Positions 1 to 9,357 of a stretch of 64,000 nt of DNA are shown here, piece by piece. Within the stretch, counting starts at the first letter, position 1. Each line of letters begins with the position of its first letter. The DNA is taken from NCBI GenBank assembly GCA_942491185.1, contig CALOAB010000012.1, positions 1-64,000 on the forward strand. The letters run 5' to 3'. The notes beneath the pieces were generated by a model. That model did no database searches. It worked only from the letters and a program-made list of their open reading frames with translations, and was not told where the DNA came from. Position numbers and translations under genes: made by a program. The DNA is from SLRI01 sp942491185 (lineage in GTDB: Bacteria > Pseudomonadota > Alphaproteobacteria > Geminicoccales > Geminicoccaceae).

Positions 1-995
1 GCGTGGCGGGCATTGGTTACGTATTGCTGGGCACCGCCCTGCCGGTGAAGGCGGTGAGATTGGCGTGGCCCTTCTCGTCCATCCAGTCGGAGAGGCCGGT
101 CGCCATCTCCTGGACGATCTTGAAGCCGTAGACCATGGCGGCGGTGCAGACCTGCACCGTGCCGGCGCCGAGCGCCATGAACTCGGCGGCGTCGCGCCAG
201 GTGGTGATGCCGCCGATGCCGGAGATCGGCATGCCGTGGGTTTCGGGATCGCGGGCGATCTCGGCCACCATGTTGAGCGCGATGGGCTTCACCGCCGGGC
301 CGCAATAGCCGCCATGGGTGCCCTTGCCGTCGATCGTGGGCTTGGGGGCTGAGCTGTCGAGATCGACGCCGGTGATCGAGTTGATGGTGTTGATCAGCGA
401 CCGCGTCGGCGCCGCCGGCGACGGCCGCCCGGGCCGGGGCCAGGATGCTGGTGACGTTGGGGGTGAGCTTGACGATCACCGGCACGCGCGCGAACTCTTG
501 CACCAGGCCGCGGCCTGCTCGATGTACTCGGGCACCTGTCCCACCGCCGAGCCCATGCCGCGCTCGCTCATGCCGTGCGGGCAGCCGAAGTTGAGCTCGA
601 TGCCGTCGCACCGGTCTCCTCGACTTGCGCGGCAGGATCGTCTTCCAGGCGTCCTCGTCGCAGGGGACCATCAGGCAGACCACCAGGCGCGATCGGGCCA
701 GTTCGCGCTTGACCTGCTTGATCTCCTGCAGGTTCACCTCGAGCGGGCGGTCGGTGATCAGCTCGATATTGTTGAAGCCGATGACGCGGCGGTCACCGGA
801 CCAGATGGCGCCGTAGCGCGGACCGTTGACGTTGACGATCGGCGGGTCCTCGCCCAGCGTCTTCCAGACCGCACCACCCCAGCCAGCCTTGAAGGCGCGC
901 TCGACATTGTAGGCCTTGTCGGTCGGCGGCGCCGAGGCCAGCCAGAACGGGTTGGGCGACTTGATGCCGACGAACTCGTTGCGCAGATCGGCCAT
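1..995 (-). pseudogene. preA: NAD-dependent dihydropyrimidine dehydrogenase subunit PreA, partial, frame disrupted
   Basis: This is the catalytic FMN/iron-sulfur subunit that, with PreT, reduces uracil and thymine to the dihydro forms in the cytosol. The N-terminus starts at the ATG at 995 (MADLRNEFVGIKSPNPFW) and continues into a TIM-barrel dihydroorotate-dehydrogenase-like core. The segment at 17-292 includes the family-typical GIGGITTWRDAAEFM and VQVCTAAMVYGF. At least two frame shifts separate these parts, near 630 and around 300-480, and another near 20 breaks the frame after GRAVPS. The gene runs off the left edge, so the C-terminal ferredoxin-like domain is not seen. It lies directly downstream of preT, the usual order. 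The frame breaks look like single-base consensus errors rather than old decay, because the residues on both sides are well conserved. Confidence 0.8.
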
Positions 996-1079
996 GGGAC
1001 GTCTCCCTGGGTTGGAAAGACCGTGTTACCGCTGCCCGACTGCCGCGTCGTGGAGGTTGAGGAATTCCACGTGCGAGTG

Positions 1080-2525
1080 TCCGCATGGCGGTCAGCATGA
1101 GGCTGCCGGTCTGGCCACCGGCGGTCGTCGATGTCAGAGCCTCGCCGCCCAGGGAGAGCGCGCGTCGGCGCGCCGGCTTCGATCGACAGCCCGGCGACCA
1201 GCTCGGCGGCATCCGGCGGCCCAGGCGGCGGCGGCGCGTCGCGATCTGCCGCCGGTCAGATAGAGATCAATCGGCGGCGCCCAGCGCGCCAGTGAGGCCG
1301 AGCGTCCGGCCGATCGGCGAGGCCCAGACGTTGATCGCGCGCGAGCTCGAGCCTCGCGTCGGGGCATCCGTGGTCACCATCGTCGGCCCAGCGGTCTCAG
1401 GCCTGGCCGATGGCCTTGAAGACGTGATCGGCGAGGAGCGCGCGTCGCCGGTCAGCTTGCCATCGCCGGTGTATTCTGAGCTCGATGCCGGTGACCTTGC
1501 CGTTGTCGGAAAGACGCCTGGGCCGCAGCCAGTGCCGGAGCACGCCCTCGCTGGCCGCGAGCTCCTGCTCGAACTCGGAGGCATTCATCTTCTCGTGACC
1601 GCGGCGGTAGACAATGGTCACCTCCTCGGCACCCAGCAGCTTGGATTGCACAGCGGCGTCGATGGCGGTCATGCCGCCGCCGATCACGACGACACGCCGG
1701 CCGACCGGCAGGGTCGACAGATCGGCGGCCTGGCGCAGCCGGCGATGAAGTCGACCGCGTCCTCGAGGCCCTCGATGCCGTCGGCCTCGACTCGGTCCAG
1801 CGCGTTCACGCCACCGAGGCCGATCCCGAGGAACACCGCGTCATGCTTGGCTTGAGGTCCGCCAGCGTGATGTCGCGGCCGAGCGCCTGGCCAGGCGCGA
1901 TCTCGATGCCGCCGATCTGGCCGTGACCAATTCACCTCGGCCTGGGCGAAGCCGTCGACCGTCTTGTAGGCGGCGATCCCGTACTCGTTCAGCCCGCCGG
2001 CCTTGGGCCTCGCTTCGAAGATCGTCACCGCGTGTCCGTGGCATGGCCAGCCGATGCGCGCAGGCGAGCCCGGCTGGCCCAGCACCGACCACGGCGATCT
2101 TCCTGCCGGTCGGTTCGGCGCGCTGGTAGAACTGCTTGTCCTGCGCCATCGCGATGTCGGTGGCGTAGCGCTGCAGCCGGCCGATCTGCACCGGCTTGCC
2201 CTCGGCGATCTCGCGAACGCAGACTTCTTCGCACAGCGTCTCGGTCGGGCAGACGCGGGCGCACATGCCGCCCAGGATGTTCTGCTCGATGGTCCTCGTC
2301 GCGGCGCTCGAGCGTGCCGGTGGAGATCTGGCGAATGAAGAGCAGGATGTCGATGGCGGTCGGACACGCTGTGATGCAGGGCGCATCATGGCAGAAGTAG
2401 CGGCGATCAGCCGCAACCAGCGCCTCGTGCGCAGTGAGCTGCGGTGCGACATCCATAGTGTCGTCCACCACCGTCGCTGCGAGCCGGCCGGCAACGATCC
2501 CAGGCGTCTGCGGCGAGGCGGTCAT
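1080..2525 (-). pseudogene. preT: NAD-dependent dihydropyrimidine dehydrogenase subunit PreT, frame disrupted
   Basis: PreT is the FAD/iron-sulfur electron-input subunit that takes electrons from NAD(P)H and feeds PreA. The ATG at 2525 follows a GGGAG site by about eight bases. Near the N-terminus the cysteine pattern of the GltD-like Fe-S domain is visible (CHDAPCITACPTAIDI, then GGMCARVCPTETLCE). The FAD-binding motif KIAVVGAGPAGLACAHRLA follows, and further on EARPKAGGLNEYGIA. The C-terminal half has the second nucleotide-binding motif (MIGGGMTAIDAA) and TIVYRRGHEKMNA. These pieces lie in at least three different frames with breaks near 2290, 2040 and 1690, and the last 300 bases are hard to read. 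Order and spacing with preA support a two-gene operon. The 3' limit is approximate. Confidence 0.78.
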
Positions 2526-2672
2526 CCGGCGGTCTCCCAATCACTGGCTCCCTTCATCGCGGGTGCTGTGGCAGTGCGGACGCGCGCCACCCACCGCACT
2601 TGCAACCCCGCCGTTCGGTTACATAACGCAGAGACTTTAGCAATTGATAAAGACCGCCGCCAAGTCCCGCGC

Positions 2673-3085
2673 TCAAAAGCGCAGCTCGACCAACCCGCCA
2701 TCGACGCGGATCGCCTGCCCCACCGTGTCGGGCAACCCCTGGTGATAGGGACGCCCACGGGATTGGCCGAGTTGATCGTAACGATCGACCGGCGCAGGGC
2801 CAATAGCGGCGCGGTCGCCAGGAGCTGCCGGGCGAAGGCTTGAGTAAGGAAGAACGTGCCGCGCGTGTTGACCGCCTGCCAACGATCGTCCCTGTCCACC
2901 TAGACATCGAGGAGATCGCCGCGGGCGAGCACCGACACCCCTGAATTGCTGGCCAGCGTCGGTGACCGGCCCGAGCGCCGTCTCGGCCGCCGGTGCGTTG
3001 TGGAGCCACAGCATTGCCCGATAGAGCCGCCAGTCGGCGCCGTCACGCACAAAAATCGTCGTGATGCGCGAAACGTCCAAGCTGG
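2673..3085 (-). pseudogene. short-chain dehydrogenase/reductase remnant
   Basis: Pieces of an SDR oxidoreductase can be read: VNTRGTFFLTQAFARQLLA, then VTINSANPVGVPI, then the typical SDR C-terminus VGQAIRVDGGLVELRF. The middle with the catalytic Tyr-x-x-x-Lys is missing, a TAG stop interrupts the frame near 2900, and the parts lie in different frames. There is no Rossmann TGxxxGIG start. It is therefore a decayed or badly sequenced gene. Its substrate cannot be inferred. It lies upstream of preT on the same strand. Confidence 0.5.
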
Positions 3086-3106
3086 CGCCCTCCTTGGTGA
3101 TGCACG

Positions 3107-3180
3107 ATTGGCAACGAAGCAGGTGCTGCCGCCCAGCTCACCTTCGGTCGGACTGCCGCTGCCGGTAGCTTCGTCGCGGA
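3107..3180. repeat. fragment related to the MITE-like elements at 41.9 and 43.3 kb
   Basis: About 70 bases starting ACGAAGCAGGTGCTGCCGCC are similar to the internal part of both full elements (ACGAAGCAGGTGC, then AGCTCACCTTCGGTCGG, then AGCTTCGTCGC). No terminal inverted repeats are present, so this is an internal relic. It overlaps the upstream end of the SDR remnant region. Confidence 0.5.
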
Positions 3181-3370
3181 AGTTACCCATAGGCTGCTGC
3201 TCAGTCGGACAGCTGCTGATGTTGCCGCGCATCGGCAGCAAGGCCCACCGCTCACTCGGGCGCCGAGAGCATCAGCCCTTCCAAATCAGCGCCATCGACC
3301 CCATCGCCTTCAACCACCGCGCTATCATGCTCAGTCTGTGGAGCGTTGCCATCGCTGCCATCGTCATGGT

Positions 3371-4078
3371 TCACTCCAATCGGGAGGCTGCCTTCGCCGA
3401 TCGGAGTGTGGTCTCGCTCGACCGATGACCCGAGCGGCAATCCGCCTTGATCGCTTCGAAGCGATTTGTCATCTCATCTACGAAAAGACGGCCTGATTCA
3501 ATCACAGGAAACCACATATTTGCCAAAAACAAGAGAACCACCAACAACCCGGCATCTAAGAACGGAAAAAGCCGCAGCTGCGGCATTTTTTTTCTCGCCT
3601 CCTCTTTTACAGACGCTTCTTGATTGCCATCTTTCCACCGACCTTCGAAGACAAAATTTTCGGATGGATTGGAGTTGGCCAATATAGCTGCTTCGGCCTG
3701 AAACAATTGAAATTTCCGCACGAAATCTTCTGCCAAATTATTTTCTCTTACCATAAGACAAAAAATTACGTTTCCGCCAGTTGATCGACCGATCAAGGCC
3801 CCGTAGCGCATGAAGGGCATTTGCTTCTTTTTCTGCAATGAGGCTCCATGTTGCGGATTTCGGTAACATATGATGTCTCCGTCCGTAAATCTTTCATCAG
3901 TCTCTAGGAAAACCACATCACTATGTGTAATACTAAGCGAGCTGATTTCAAAAATATGACTGCGCTCAACCGTCTCCAAAATCCCAAAAAGCGGAAACAA
4001 GTAAAATCGGTCCAATCCGACCTCAAATACCATTGCCAGTCCATTGGACTCTAGATAAGGGTGGTCGCCAATCTTCAC
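3371..4078 (-). CDS. hypothetical protein with C-terminal membrane segment, last gene of T1SS operon
   Basis: I do not recognise this 235-residue protein. It starts MKIGDHPYLESNGLAM, and its ATG overlaps the stop of the upstream gene by four bases, which implies translational coupling. A hydrophobic stretch near residue 175 (LLVVLLFLANMWF) could be one membrane segment. The rest looks soluble, with no obvious repeat or cysteine motif. Base composition is clearly less GC-rich than its neighbours, with many A/T third positions, which suggests transfer or relaxed selection. Position as last gene of an operon with a type I ABC exporter and membrane-fusion protein suggests a role tied to secretion, but nothing in the sequence proves it. 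Confidence 0.55.
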   Translation of the reverse strand: MKIGDHPYLESNGLAMVFEVGLDRFYLFPLFGILETVERSHIFEISSLSITHSDVVFLETDERFTDGDIICYRNPQHGASLQKKKQMPFMRYGALIGRSTGGNVIFCLMVRENNLAEDFVRKFQLFQAEAAILANSNPSENFVFEGRWKDGNQEASVKEEARKKMPQLRLFPFLDAGLLVVLLFLANMWFPVIESGRLFVDEMTNRFEAIKADCRSGHRSSETTLRSAKAASRLE

Positions 4079-4611
4079 TGCGTAACGGAACGATCGAGAT
4101 TCTGTCGCCCGTCCACTCGATCTATAAATTGGGAATCGACGTTCTCGGGAAGATCATTGACCACCCAGACTGTGCTGCCCTGTGACATTGCATGGAATGC
4201 ACTGACCACATTTTGGTAGGCGTCGGCAAATTGATCGTTCATGACGAAGCTGACGCCTGCTCGGCGCGTTGCGCCTGCCAGGAGCAAGTCTCGTTCCGAT
4301 GCCGACAGCCTTGCAACTCTCTTGCGCACAACAGAATAAAACGGCAAGAACAAAAGGCGAACAAGGGGCAGGGCCAACAGTCGGAGAGCTAACGAGGCTC
4401 GGCGCCGCCGGCTTGCTATCTCCCCTACTCTATTTGCAAGGCGGGCGCTCTCATTCCTAAAGTCGTGCAGGAGCTTCGACAAACGTGGCGTCGCGGACGA
4501 CTGATGCTCCGTGTCGCTATTGCTGTCCGACAGAACAGTGAGGCCGGCAATGGCGTCGAGCCGAAGACACAATTCGCCCGCATCTGGAGCAACTTTCAAT
4601 GCAGCACCCAA
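4075..4611 (-). CDS. hypothetical membrane-associated protein in T1SS operon
   Basis: This is an unrecognised protein of 178 residues. The frame starts at a TTG (4611), just past the stop of the membrane-fusion gene, and ends overlapping the next start. The N-terminal half is polar with a possible helical region (KLLHDFRNESARLANRV). An arginine-rich patch is followed by a hydrophobic segment (LALRLLALPLVRLLFLPFY), suggesting membrane attachment. The C-terminal part (NDQFADAYQNVVSAFHAM, VWVVNDLPENVDSQFIDRV) is soluble. The tight spacing with hlyD upstream and the coupled gene downstream argue for co-expression with the exporter. The start codon is uncertain. Confidence 0.5.
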   Translation of the reverse strand: MGAALKVAPDAGELCLRLDAIAGLTVLSDSNSDTEHQSSATPRLSKLLHDFRNESARLANRVGEIASRRRRASLALRLLALPLVRLLFLPFYSVVRKRVARLSASERDLLLAGATRRAGVSFVMNDQFADAYQNVVSAFHAMSQGSTVWVVNDLPENVDSQFIDRVDGRQNLDRSVTQ

Positions 4612-4612
4612 T

Positions 4613-6025
4613 CTACTGGTCGAGGAATGACCGTGCGATGCTCTCGTTCAACGGCGCCATTAGGTAATCGAGGAACGTTCGCGGACGCAGCTTGATCATG
4701 ACATCGACCGGCATCCCGGGATAGAGCTCGAACTTGTCTGACGTTTCAGCATCCAGGGCCACGGTTACCTTATAGTAGACCGCCCCTGTCTGCGGATCCT
4801 GAATTATCTCAGCCGAGATTTGTGTCACCGTGCCGGGCACGGTCGGCGTCGTTCTAAACTTGAAAAGCGGTCAGGCGCACCTCCGCATCCAGCCCCTCGA
4901 AAACAGCGTCGATATCAGTTGGCTTGAGGCGCGCCTCGATAACCAGCGGATCGTCGGTCGGCACGATCTCGAGAATCGTCTCCCCAGAGCGATCACGCCA
5001 CCTTCGGTGAAGAACCTCAGATTCACCACTCGGCCGTCGATCGGCGCGCGAATCTCGGTTCGACTAAGCATCGATTCCGCGCCGCCAAGATTGGTTCGGA
5101 GCTCGACCAGCCGGCTGCGATTCTCCTCAAGCTCCGTGGCGAGGGCCTCCTGGAATCGGTTCTGCCGGAGCGATACCTCAAACTCGGCGCCGGCCATGGC
5201 GTCTTGCGCCTGCGCGATCGAAGCCAGCGCCTGCCCACGACGGTTCTCGATCTCCGCGATGCTTCGCTCCAGCGCCAAGACATTTGACCGCCGCGCCAAG
5301 CCGTCGTCCAACAGGCTTCGCAAGTCCCGCAACTCCTCGCGGCTGAGCGCCAGCTGGCGCTCGGTGGACGTGACCTGCTGCTCGAATCCGACCATCTGTG
5401 ACTTCAGCTGCTCGATCCGCTGGCGATAGATCGAGACTTCGTCACTGACCCCGCGCAAAGCGCTGTCGAACAGGGCGCGCTGGGAATCGAGTATGCTCGC
5501 AACCGCCGGATCATCAGATCGCTCAACGAGATCGACTGGAAATGTGAGCGTGGTGTCGCCCCGCAAAAGGCTGACGAGCCGCGCCTCGTTCGCCCGTGCG
5601 GAGACCAGCTCGATCTCGAACCCTTCGGTTCGCAGCCCACTCATGTCCGGTGCAATCCGAATGAGGATATCGCCAGCGCTAACGGTCTGGCCTTCCCGCA
5701 CCAGCAACTCATCGATGACGCCCCCTTCGAGATACTGGATCGTCCGGCGATTCGATTCCACGACCAACCGTCCCGGTGCGATGACCGCGCTGGCAAGCGG
5801 CGCCAATGCCGCCCATGCGCCAAAACCGCCGAAGAAAACGACGAACATCAGGAGGCCACCGAATACGACACCGCTTACCGGTGGCCGCTTGGCCGGCCTT
5901 GGGTAATCGAGCTTGCCGTATCGACGCCTTTCGACACCCATCTGTCGCAGCTCGGCCAAAGACCGATTCGACGTATCCGTTACAGTCGTCATCGAGCCTG
6001 ATTGATCGGTCGAATTGGAATCCAT
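4613..6025 (-). CDS. HlyD/PrtE-type membrane-fusion protein of type I secretion system, frameshifted
   Basis: This periplasmic adaptor links the inner-membrane ABC exporter to a TolC-like channel. From the ATG at 6025 there is a cytosolic tail, one membrane helix around residues 50-75, a biotinyl-lipoyl-like segment (YLEGGVIDELLVREGQTV), long coiled-coil hairpins (residues about 120-310) and the returning barrel (TEIRAPIDGRVVNLRFF). The frame breaks near 4985 after GGVIALG and again near 4850. The C-terminal 75 residues (TVTQISAEIIQDPQTGAVYY to IARSFLDQ, with YPGMPVDVMI) continue in another frame down to 4613. The combined length of about 460 residues is normal for the family. It lies 240 bases downstream of the ABC gene on the same strand, the classic PrtD-PrtE order. 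Confidence 0.85.
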
Positions 6026-6265
6026 GAGCCTAGCCCTTCTGTCTGGCCGTTAGGCACTGATGGGTTGCGCGACGGGCAAGACGCGGCACCACCTCGAGCT
6101 GCACGACTTGGCCGAACGACGGTCCGTTCGAAGCATGGCGGACTACCCCCGAACGAAACGTCGAGGCTAGCAGCACGCTGAATCGCCCCAGCATCACTGA
6201 TTGACAGGCCCCTGGGAACTGCTCGGCAGCGCAGTCGTCATCATCCATCACCGTTCTACACCAGC

Positions 6266-8002
6266 CTACGCTTGCGCCTGAGCGGGTTCGATCAGCGACG
6301 GCGTTGGGCTTCTGTCCGGCACGCTGCGCGGCTGCGTGACACGCTTCAGAACCTCGTCGCGCGGACCAAAAGCCTCTATCCGCCCGTCGCGCAACAGGAT
6401 GATCCGATCGGCTGATGAAAGCATGCTCGGGCGATGGGCGATGAAGACCACCGTGCACCCTTCTTGCTTGAGACTCGCAATGACGCGCAACAGGTGCTCC
6501 TCACCCTCACTGTCGAGGTTTGCATTGGGCTCATCCAGAATGACGAGCACCGGATTGCCGTAGAGGGCGCGAGCAAGCCCGAGCCGCTGTCGCTGCCCGC
6601 CCGAAAGGGTCATGCCCCGCTCGCCGAGTTGCGTATCGTAATGCTGCGGAAGCTCGCTGACCAACTCGTGAACGCCGGCACGCTTGGCGGCTGCCATGAC
6701 CGCTTCACTGTCGAGTTGGCTAAAGCGACCGATGTTCTCGGCGATTGTCCCGGCAAACAACTCAACGTCCTGTGGCAAATAGCCGTCATATGGTCCCAGC
6801 TGCTCGCGATCCCAATTCTTGATCTCGATGCCGTCGAGCCGCACCGAGCCACCGATCGGCGCCACGACGCCCATCAACAGCCGGGCCAGGGTCGACTTCC
6901 CGGCGCCCGAAGGACCAATGATCGCGATCACCTCCCCAGCCAAAATCTCGAAGGTTGTGCCGCGGATGATTGCATGATTGGTCCCAGGATAGGCATAGAC
7001 CACGCCACTGGCGCTCAGATTGCCGCGCGGCGGCGGCATCTCAAGCTTGGTCCGCGAGGATGGCTCATGGTACTCGCTGAAGAACAAGTTCAATCTGTCG
7101 TAGGCAGCACGCGCCGCGACAAGCTGCTTCCAGGTGTCGATCGCATTCTCGATCGGCGCCAGCGCCCGCCCGAGCAAAATCGATCCGGCAATCATGGCGC
7201 CCGGCGTGAACTCCCTCTCCAGTACGAGGTAGGCACCGGCACCGAGAATCGCGATTTGCACGATGAGCCGAATCGTCTTCGCCGAGGCGAGCATCGTCCG
7301 GGCGACGTCATTGCCCTTCTGGCCGTGCTCCAGGCCGCCGACGTAGCTCGCCATCCAGCGCGCCACCACATTGTTGCCCATGCCGAGCGCATTGATGGTC
7401 TCGTTGTTGCGAAGGCTGGCGGCCGCTTCATTCTGCGCCCGCAGATTGTTGTCCAGTGCCCGCAAGGTATGTGGCCGCGTCGCAAACTCGTTGATGACAG
7501 CGAGCAAGATCAGCAGCACCGCCCCAATCAAGCCGATCAGGCCGATCAACGGGTTCAGGAACCAGAGAACCAGCAAGAAAACGGGCAGCCAGGGGGCGTC
7601 CAGAAGCTGCACCACCGCGCCACCGGCAAGAAACCCGCGTACGTCCTGGATGTCGTTGAGGAGACGCGTCGAGCCACGCTGATCCATATTGGATGCCGCA
7701 ATGATGGCGCCGAATACAGTCGGGCTCAGATGATGATCCCACCACGTCCCCAGGCGCACAAGAAGCCGGCCCCGCAGCCACTCGAACGCGCCCATCATCA
7801 CCATGGCAAAACAGGCCATCAACGTCAGGTAAAGCAACGTCTCGTAACTTCGACTCGATATGACCCGATCAAACACCGACAACATGTAGATTGGCAACGT
7901 GAGGATCAGTAGGTTTACAGCAAAGCTGAAGACAAAGACCAGAATCATCGCCCGCCGAACGGCGGCATTAACGCGGGCGAACGAGCTATCATGCGTTTTC
8001 AT
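6266..8002 (-). CDS. type I secretion ABC transporter, PrtD family (permease/ATPase)
   Basis: This is an inner-membrane exporter that recognises C-terminal signals of RTX-type cargo and drives their one-step secretion. At 578 residues it is the usual PrtD length and has no N-terminal peptidase-like domain. Hydrophobic helices occupy about residues 20-310 (for example LILTLPIYMLSVFDRVI, GLIGLIGAVLLILLAVI). The ATPase domain carries Walker A GPSGAGKST, Q-loop GYLPQDVELF, signature LSGGQRQRLGLARAL, Walker B LVILDEPNANLD and an H-loop at FIAHRPS. It is first in an operon with the HlyD-like protein and two unknown genes. Likely cargo are the RTX proteins encoded at 11.0-14.1 and 18.6-22.3 kb. That assignment is inference from proximity. 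Confidence 0.92.
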   Translation of the reverse strand: MKTHDSSFARVNAAVRRAMILVFVFSFAVNLLILTLPIYMLSVFDRVISSRSYETLLYLTLMACFAMVMMGAFEWLRGRLLVRLGTWWDHHLSPTVFGAIIAASNMDQRGSTRLLNDIQDVRGFLAGGAVVQLLDAPWLPVFLLVLWFLNPLIGLIGLIGAVLLILLAVINEFATRPHTLRALDNNLRAQNEAAASLRNNETINALGMGNNVVARWMASYVGGLEHGQKGNDVARTMLASAKTIRLIVQIAILGAGAYLVLEREFTPGAMIAGSILLGRALAPIENAIDTWKQLVAARAAYDRLNLFFSEYHEPSSRTKLEMPPPRGNLSASGVVYAYPGTNHAIIRGTTFEILAGEVIAIIGPSGAGKSTLARLLMGVVAPIGGSVRLDGIEIKNWDREQLGPYDGYLPQDVELFAGTIAENIGRFSQLDSEAVMAAAKRAGVHELVSELPQHYDTQLGERGMTLSGGQRQRLGLARALYGNPVLVILDEPNANLDSEGEEHLLRVIASLKQEGCTVVFIAHRPSMLSSADRIILLRDGRIEAFGPRDEVLKRVTQPRSVPDRSPTPSLIEPAQAQA

Positions 8003-8153
8003 CGAAATGCCCTGGTCAGGTTAACGAATGCGGAAGACCGGGGAACGATGCCCCCCTAGGCAGCAGCGTTCTAGCCTGCGAAGGGCGCCCGAGCGATACA
8101 CAGGTCGACTGAAACTTACCATGAAACGCCGGATTCATGGCGAACAATTAAGC

Positions 8154-9182
8154 TTACTCCACAACGGCAGTGGCTTCATGCTCGGCCAACAGCGCGCCGT
8201 CGCTGTCGCGCCAACGCAATGAAACCGCATAGCGACCCTGGTGCAACTGCCCACCGGATACCTTTCGGCCGGTGAACCGAAAAAACCGCGCCTGAGCCCG
8301 CGGCTCCTCGATCGTGTGCCGGTGAAAAACAGCACCTTGCGGATCCCGCGCGACGATCTCCAGCTGATCGCCTGATGACATGGCGTAGCCTTCGACGTAG
8401 ACGATGAACGCCGGTGCTTCCATTGGGATCATCGTCGCGGAATGGGCGCCTCGCTTCACATCGAGCCACTCGGGCCGCTCGGTCGCAAACCCGAGCTTTG
8501 TCACCACCACGGGCTGATATGGCATCGCCGCCAGCGCGGCTGCATCCCAAAGCGGCCCAGGCCCCGGATCGCAAGCATCAGCCGTGGCGGGCTCCGCCGA
8601 GCCGGAAAACGGATCGATCGCCTCCTCGTCGTGCATTACCGTTAATTCGACATGCGGAAAGCTCGCGTTGCCCGACATGCCGACAAAGCCCAACAGGTCC
8701 CCGGCATCGACCACGTCGCCCGGCTCGACCGCGATGCTGTCCTGGCGGAGATGGCAGTACAGCGTCTCCCATTCCCCATCGTGGCTGATTGCGACGCCAT
8801 TGCCACAATCGCGCCCGTCGAGACTGTCGCGGTCGATCGTGGTCACGTCGACATCCGCCATCCCGTCTCGCACATTGCGAACCACCCCGGCTGCGGAAGC
8901 CACGACCGGCACGCCACGCGCCACTGCCGCCATGTCGGCGACCGCAAAATCCGTGCCGGTATGGCCATCATAGGACAAGCGACCACAGCGGTAGTCAGCG
9001 GCATCCGCCGATGCCACCCGGTCGAAATAGACCACCGGCCAGCAATCGGCGCCAACCGTGCAGGCAACAGGCAGGGCCAAGCCCGGCGCCTCTGCCGAGG
9101 CACCTTCACCATCGCCACCGATCATCAGGAAAATGCCGGCGGCCCCGACCAATCCCCGCCGCATCATCGATAACACCTGCAT
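8154..9182 (-). CDS. M23 family metallopeptidase (LytM-like), secreted
   Basis: This is a predicted zinc endopeptidase or structural homologue acting on peptidoglycan or exported protein. The chosen ATG at 9182 (MQVLSMMRRGLVGAAG) gives 342 residues with a signal peptide ending near EGASAEA; 9167 is an alternative start. The LytM core includes the zinc-binding HxxxD (DGHTGTDFAV), a glycine/valine barrel (GVPVVASAAGVVRNV), a histidine in LYCHLRQDSI and HVELTVMHDEE near its end. The usual HLHFE motif is modified to PHVELTV, so catalytic competence is likely but not certain. A C-terminal beta-rich domain of about 130 residues follows (GYAMSSGDQLEIVARDP, GRYAVSLRWRDSDG). It is divergent from the glycosyltransferase gene. 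Confidence 0.82.
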   Translation of the reverse strand: MQVLSMMRRGLVGAAGIFLMIGGDGEGASAEAPGLALPVACTVGADCWPVVYFDRVASADAADYRCGRLSYDGHTGTDFAVADMAAVARGVPVVASAAGVVRNVRDGMADVDVTTIDRDSLDGRDCGNGVAISHDGEWETLYCHLRQDSIAVEPGDVVDAGDLLGFVGMSGNASFPHVELTVMHDEEAIDPFSGSAEPATADACDPGPGPLWDAAALAAMPYQPVVVTKLGFATERPEWLDVKRGAHSATMIPMEAPAFIVYVEGYAMSSGDQLEIVARDPQGAVFHRHTIEEPRAQARFFRFTGRKVSGGQLHQGRYAVSLRWRDSDGALLAEHEATAVVE

Positions 9183-9357
9183 TTCTTCCAGCGTCTGTCG
9201 TCCGCATCGGCACACCAAGGCGCGTCTCTCACACCAACCGAACAATACTACACCCGTCGACTTGATTGGTGACGTCGACTCGCCGTCGGGGTTATACACG
9301 ATCGCAGCTTTTCGACGACACCCCAATTCACACCCGAGCAAGGCATCCTGCGACATC

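Noticed and set aside
3252..3440. 62-codon minus-strand acidic frame
   Set aside because: It has a plausible protein-like composition but no recognised feature, overlaps the end of the neighbouring gene and has no good start signal.
3579..3601. Terminator-like hairpin GCCGCAGCTGCGGC followed by eight T's on the plus strand
   Set aside because: It lies inside a minus-strand coding frame and no plus-strand gene ends before it; probably a chance palindrome.
9058..9357. N-terminal extension of the glycosyltransferase
   Set aside because: It overlaps the start of the divergent M23 gene and has shadow-type composition; the ATG at 9358 starts the TPR region.
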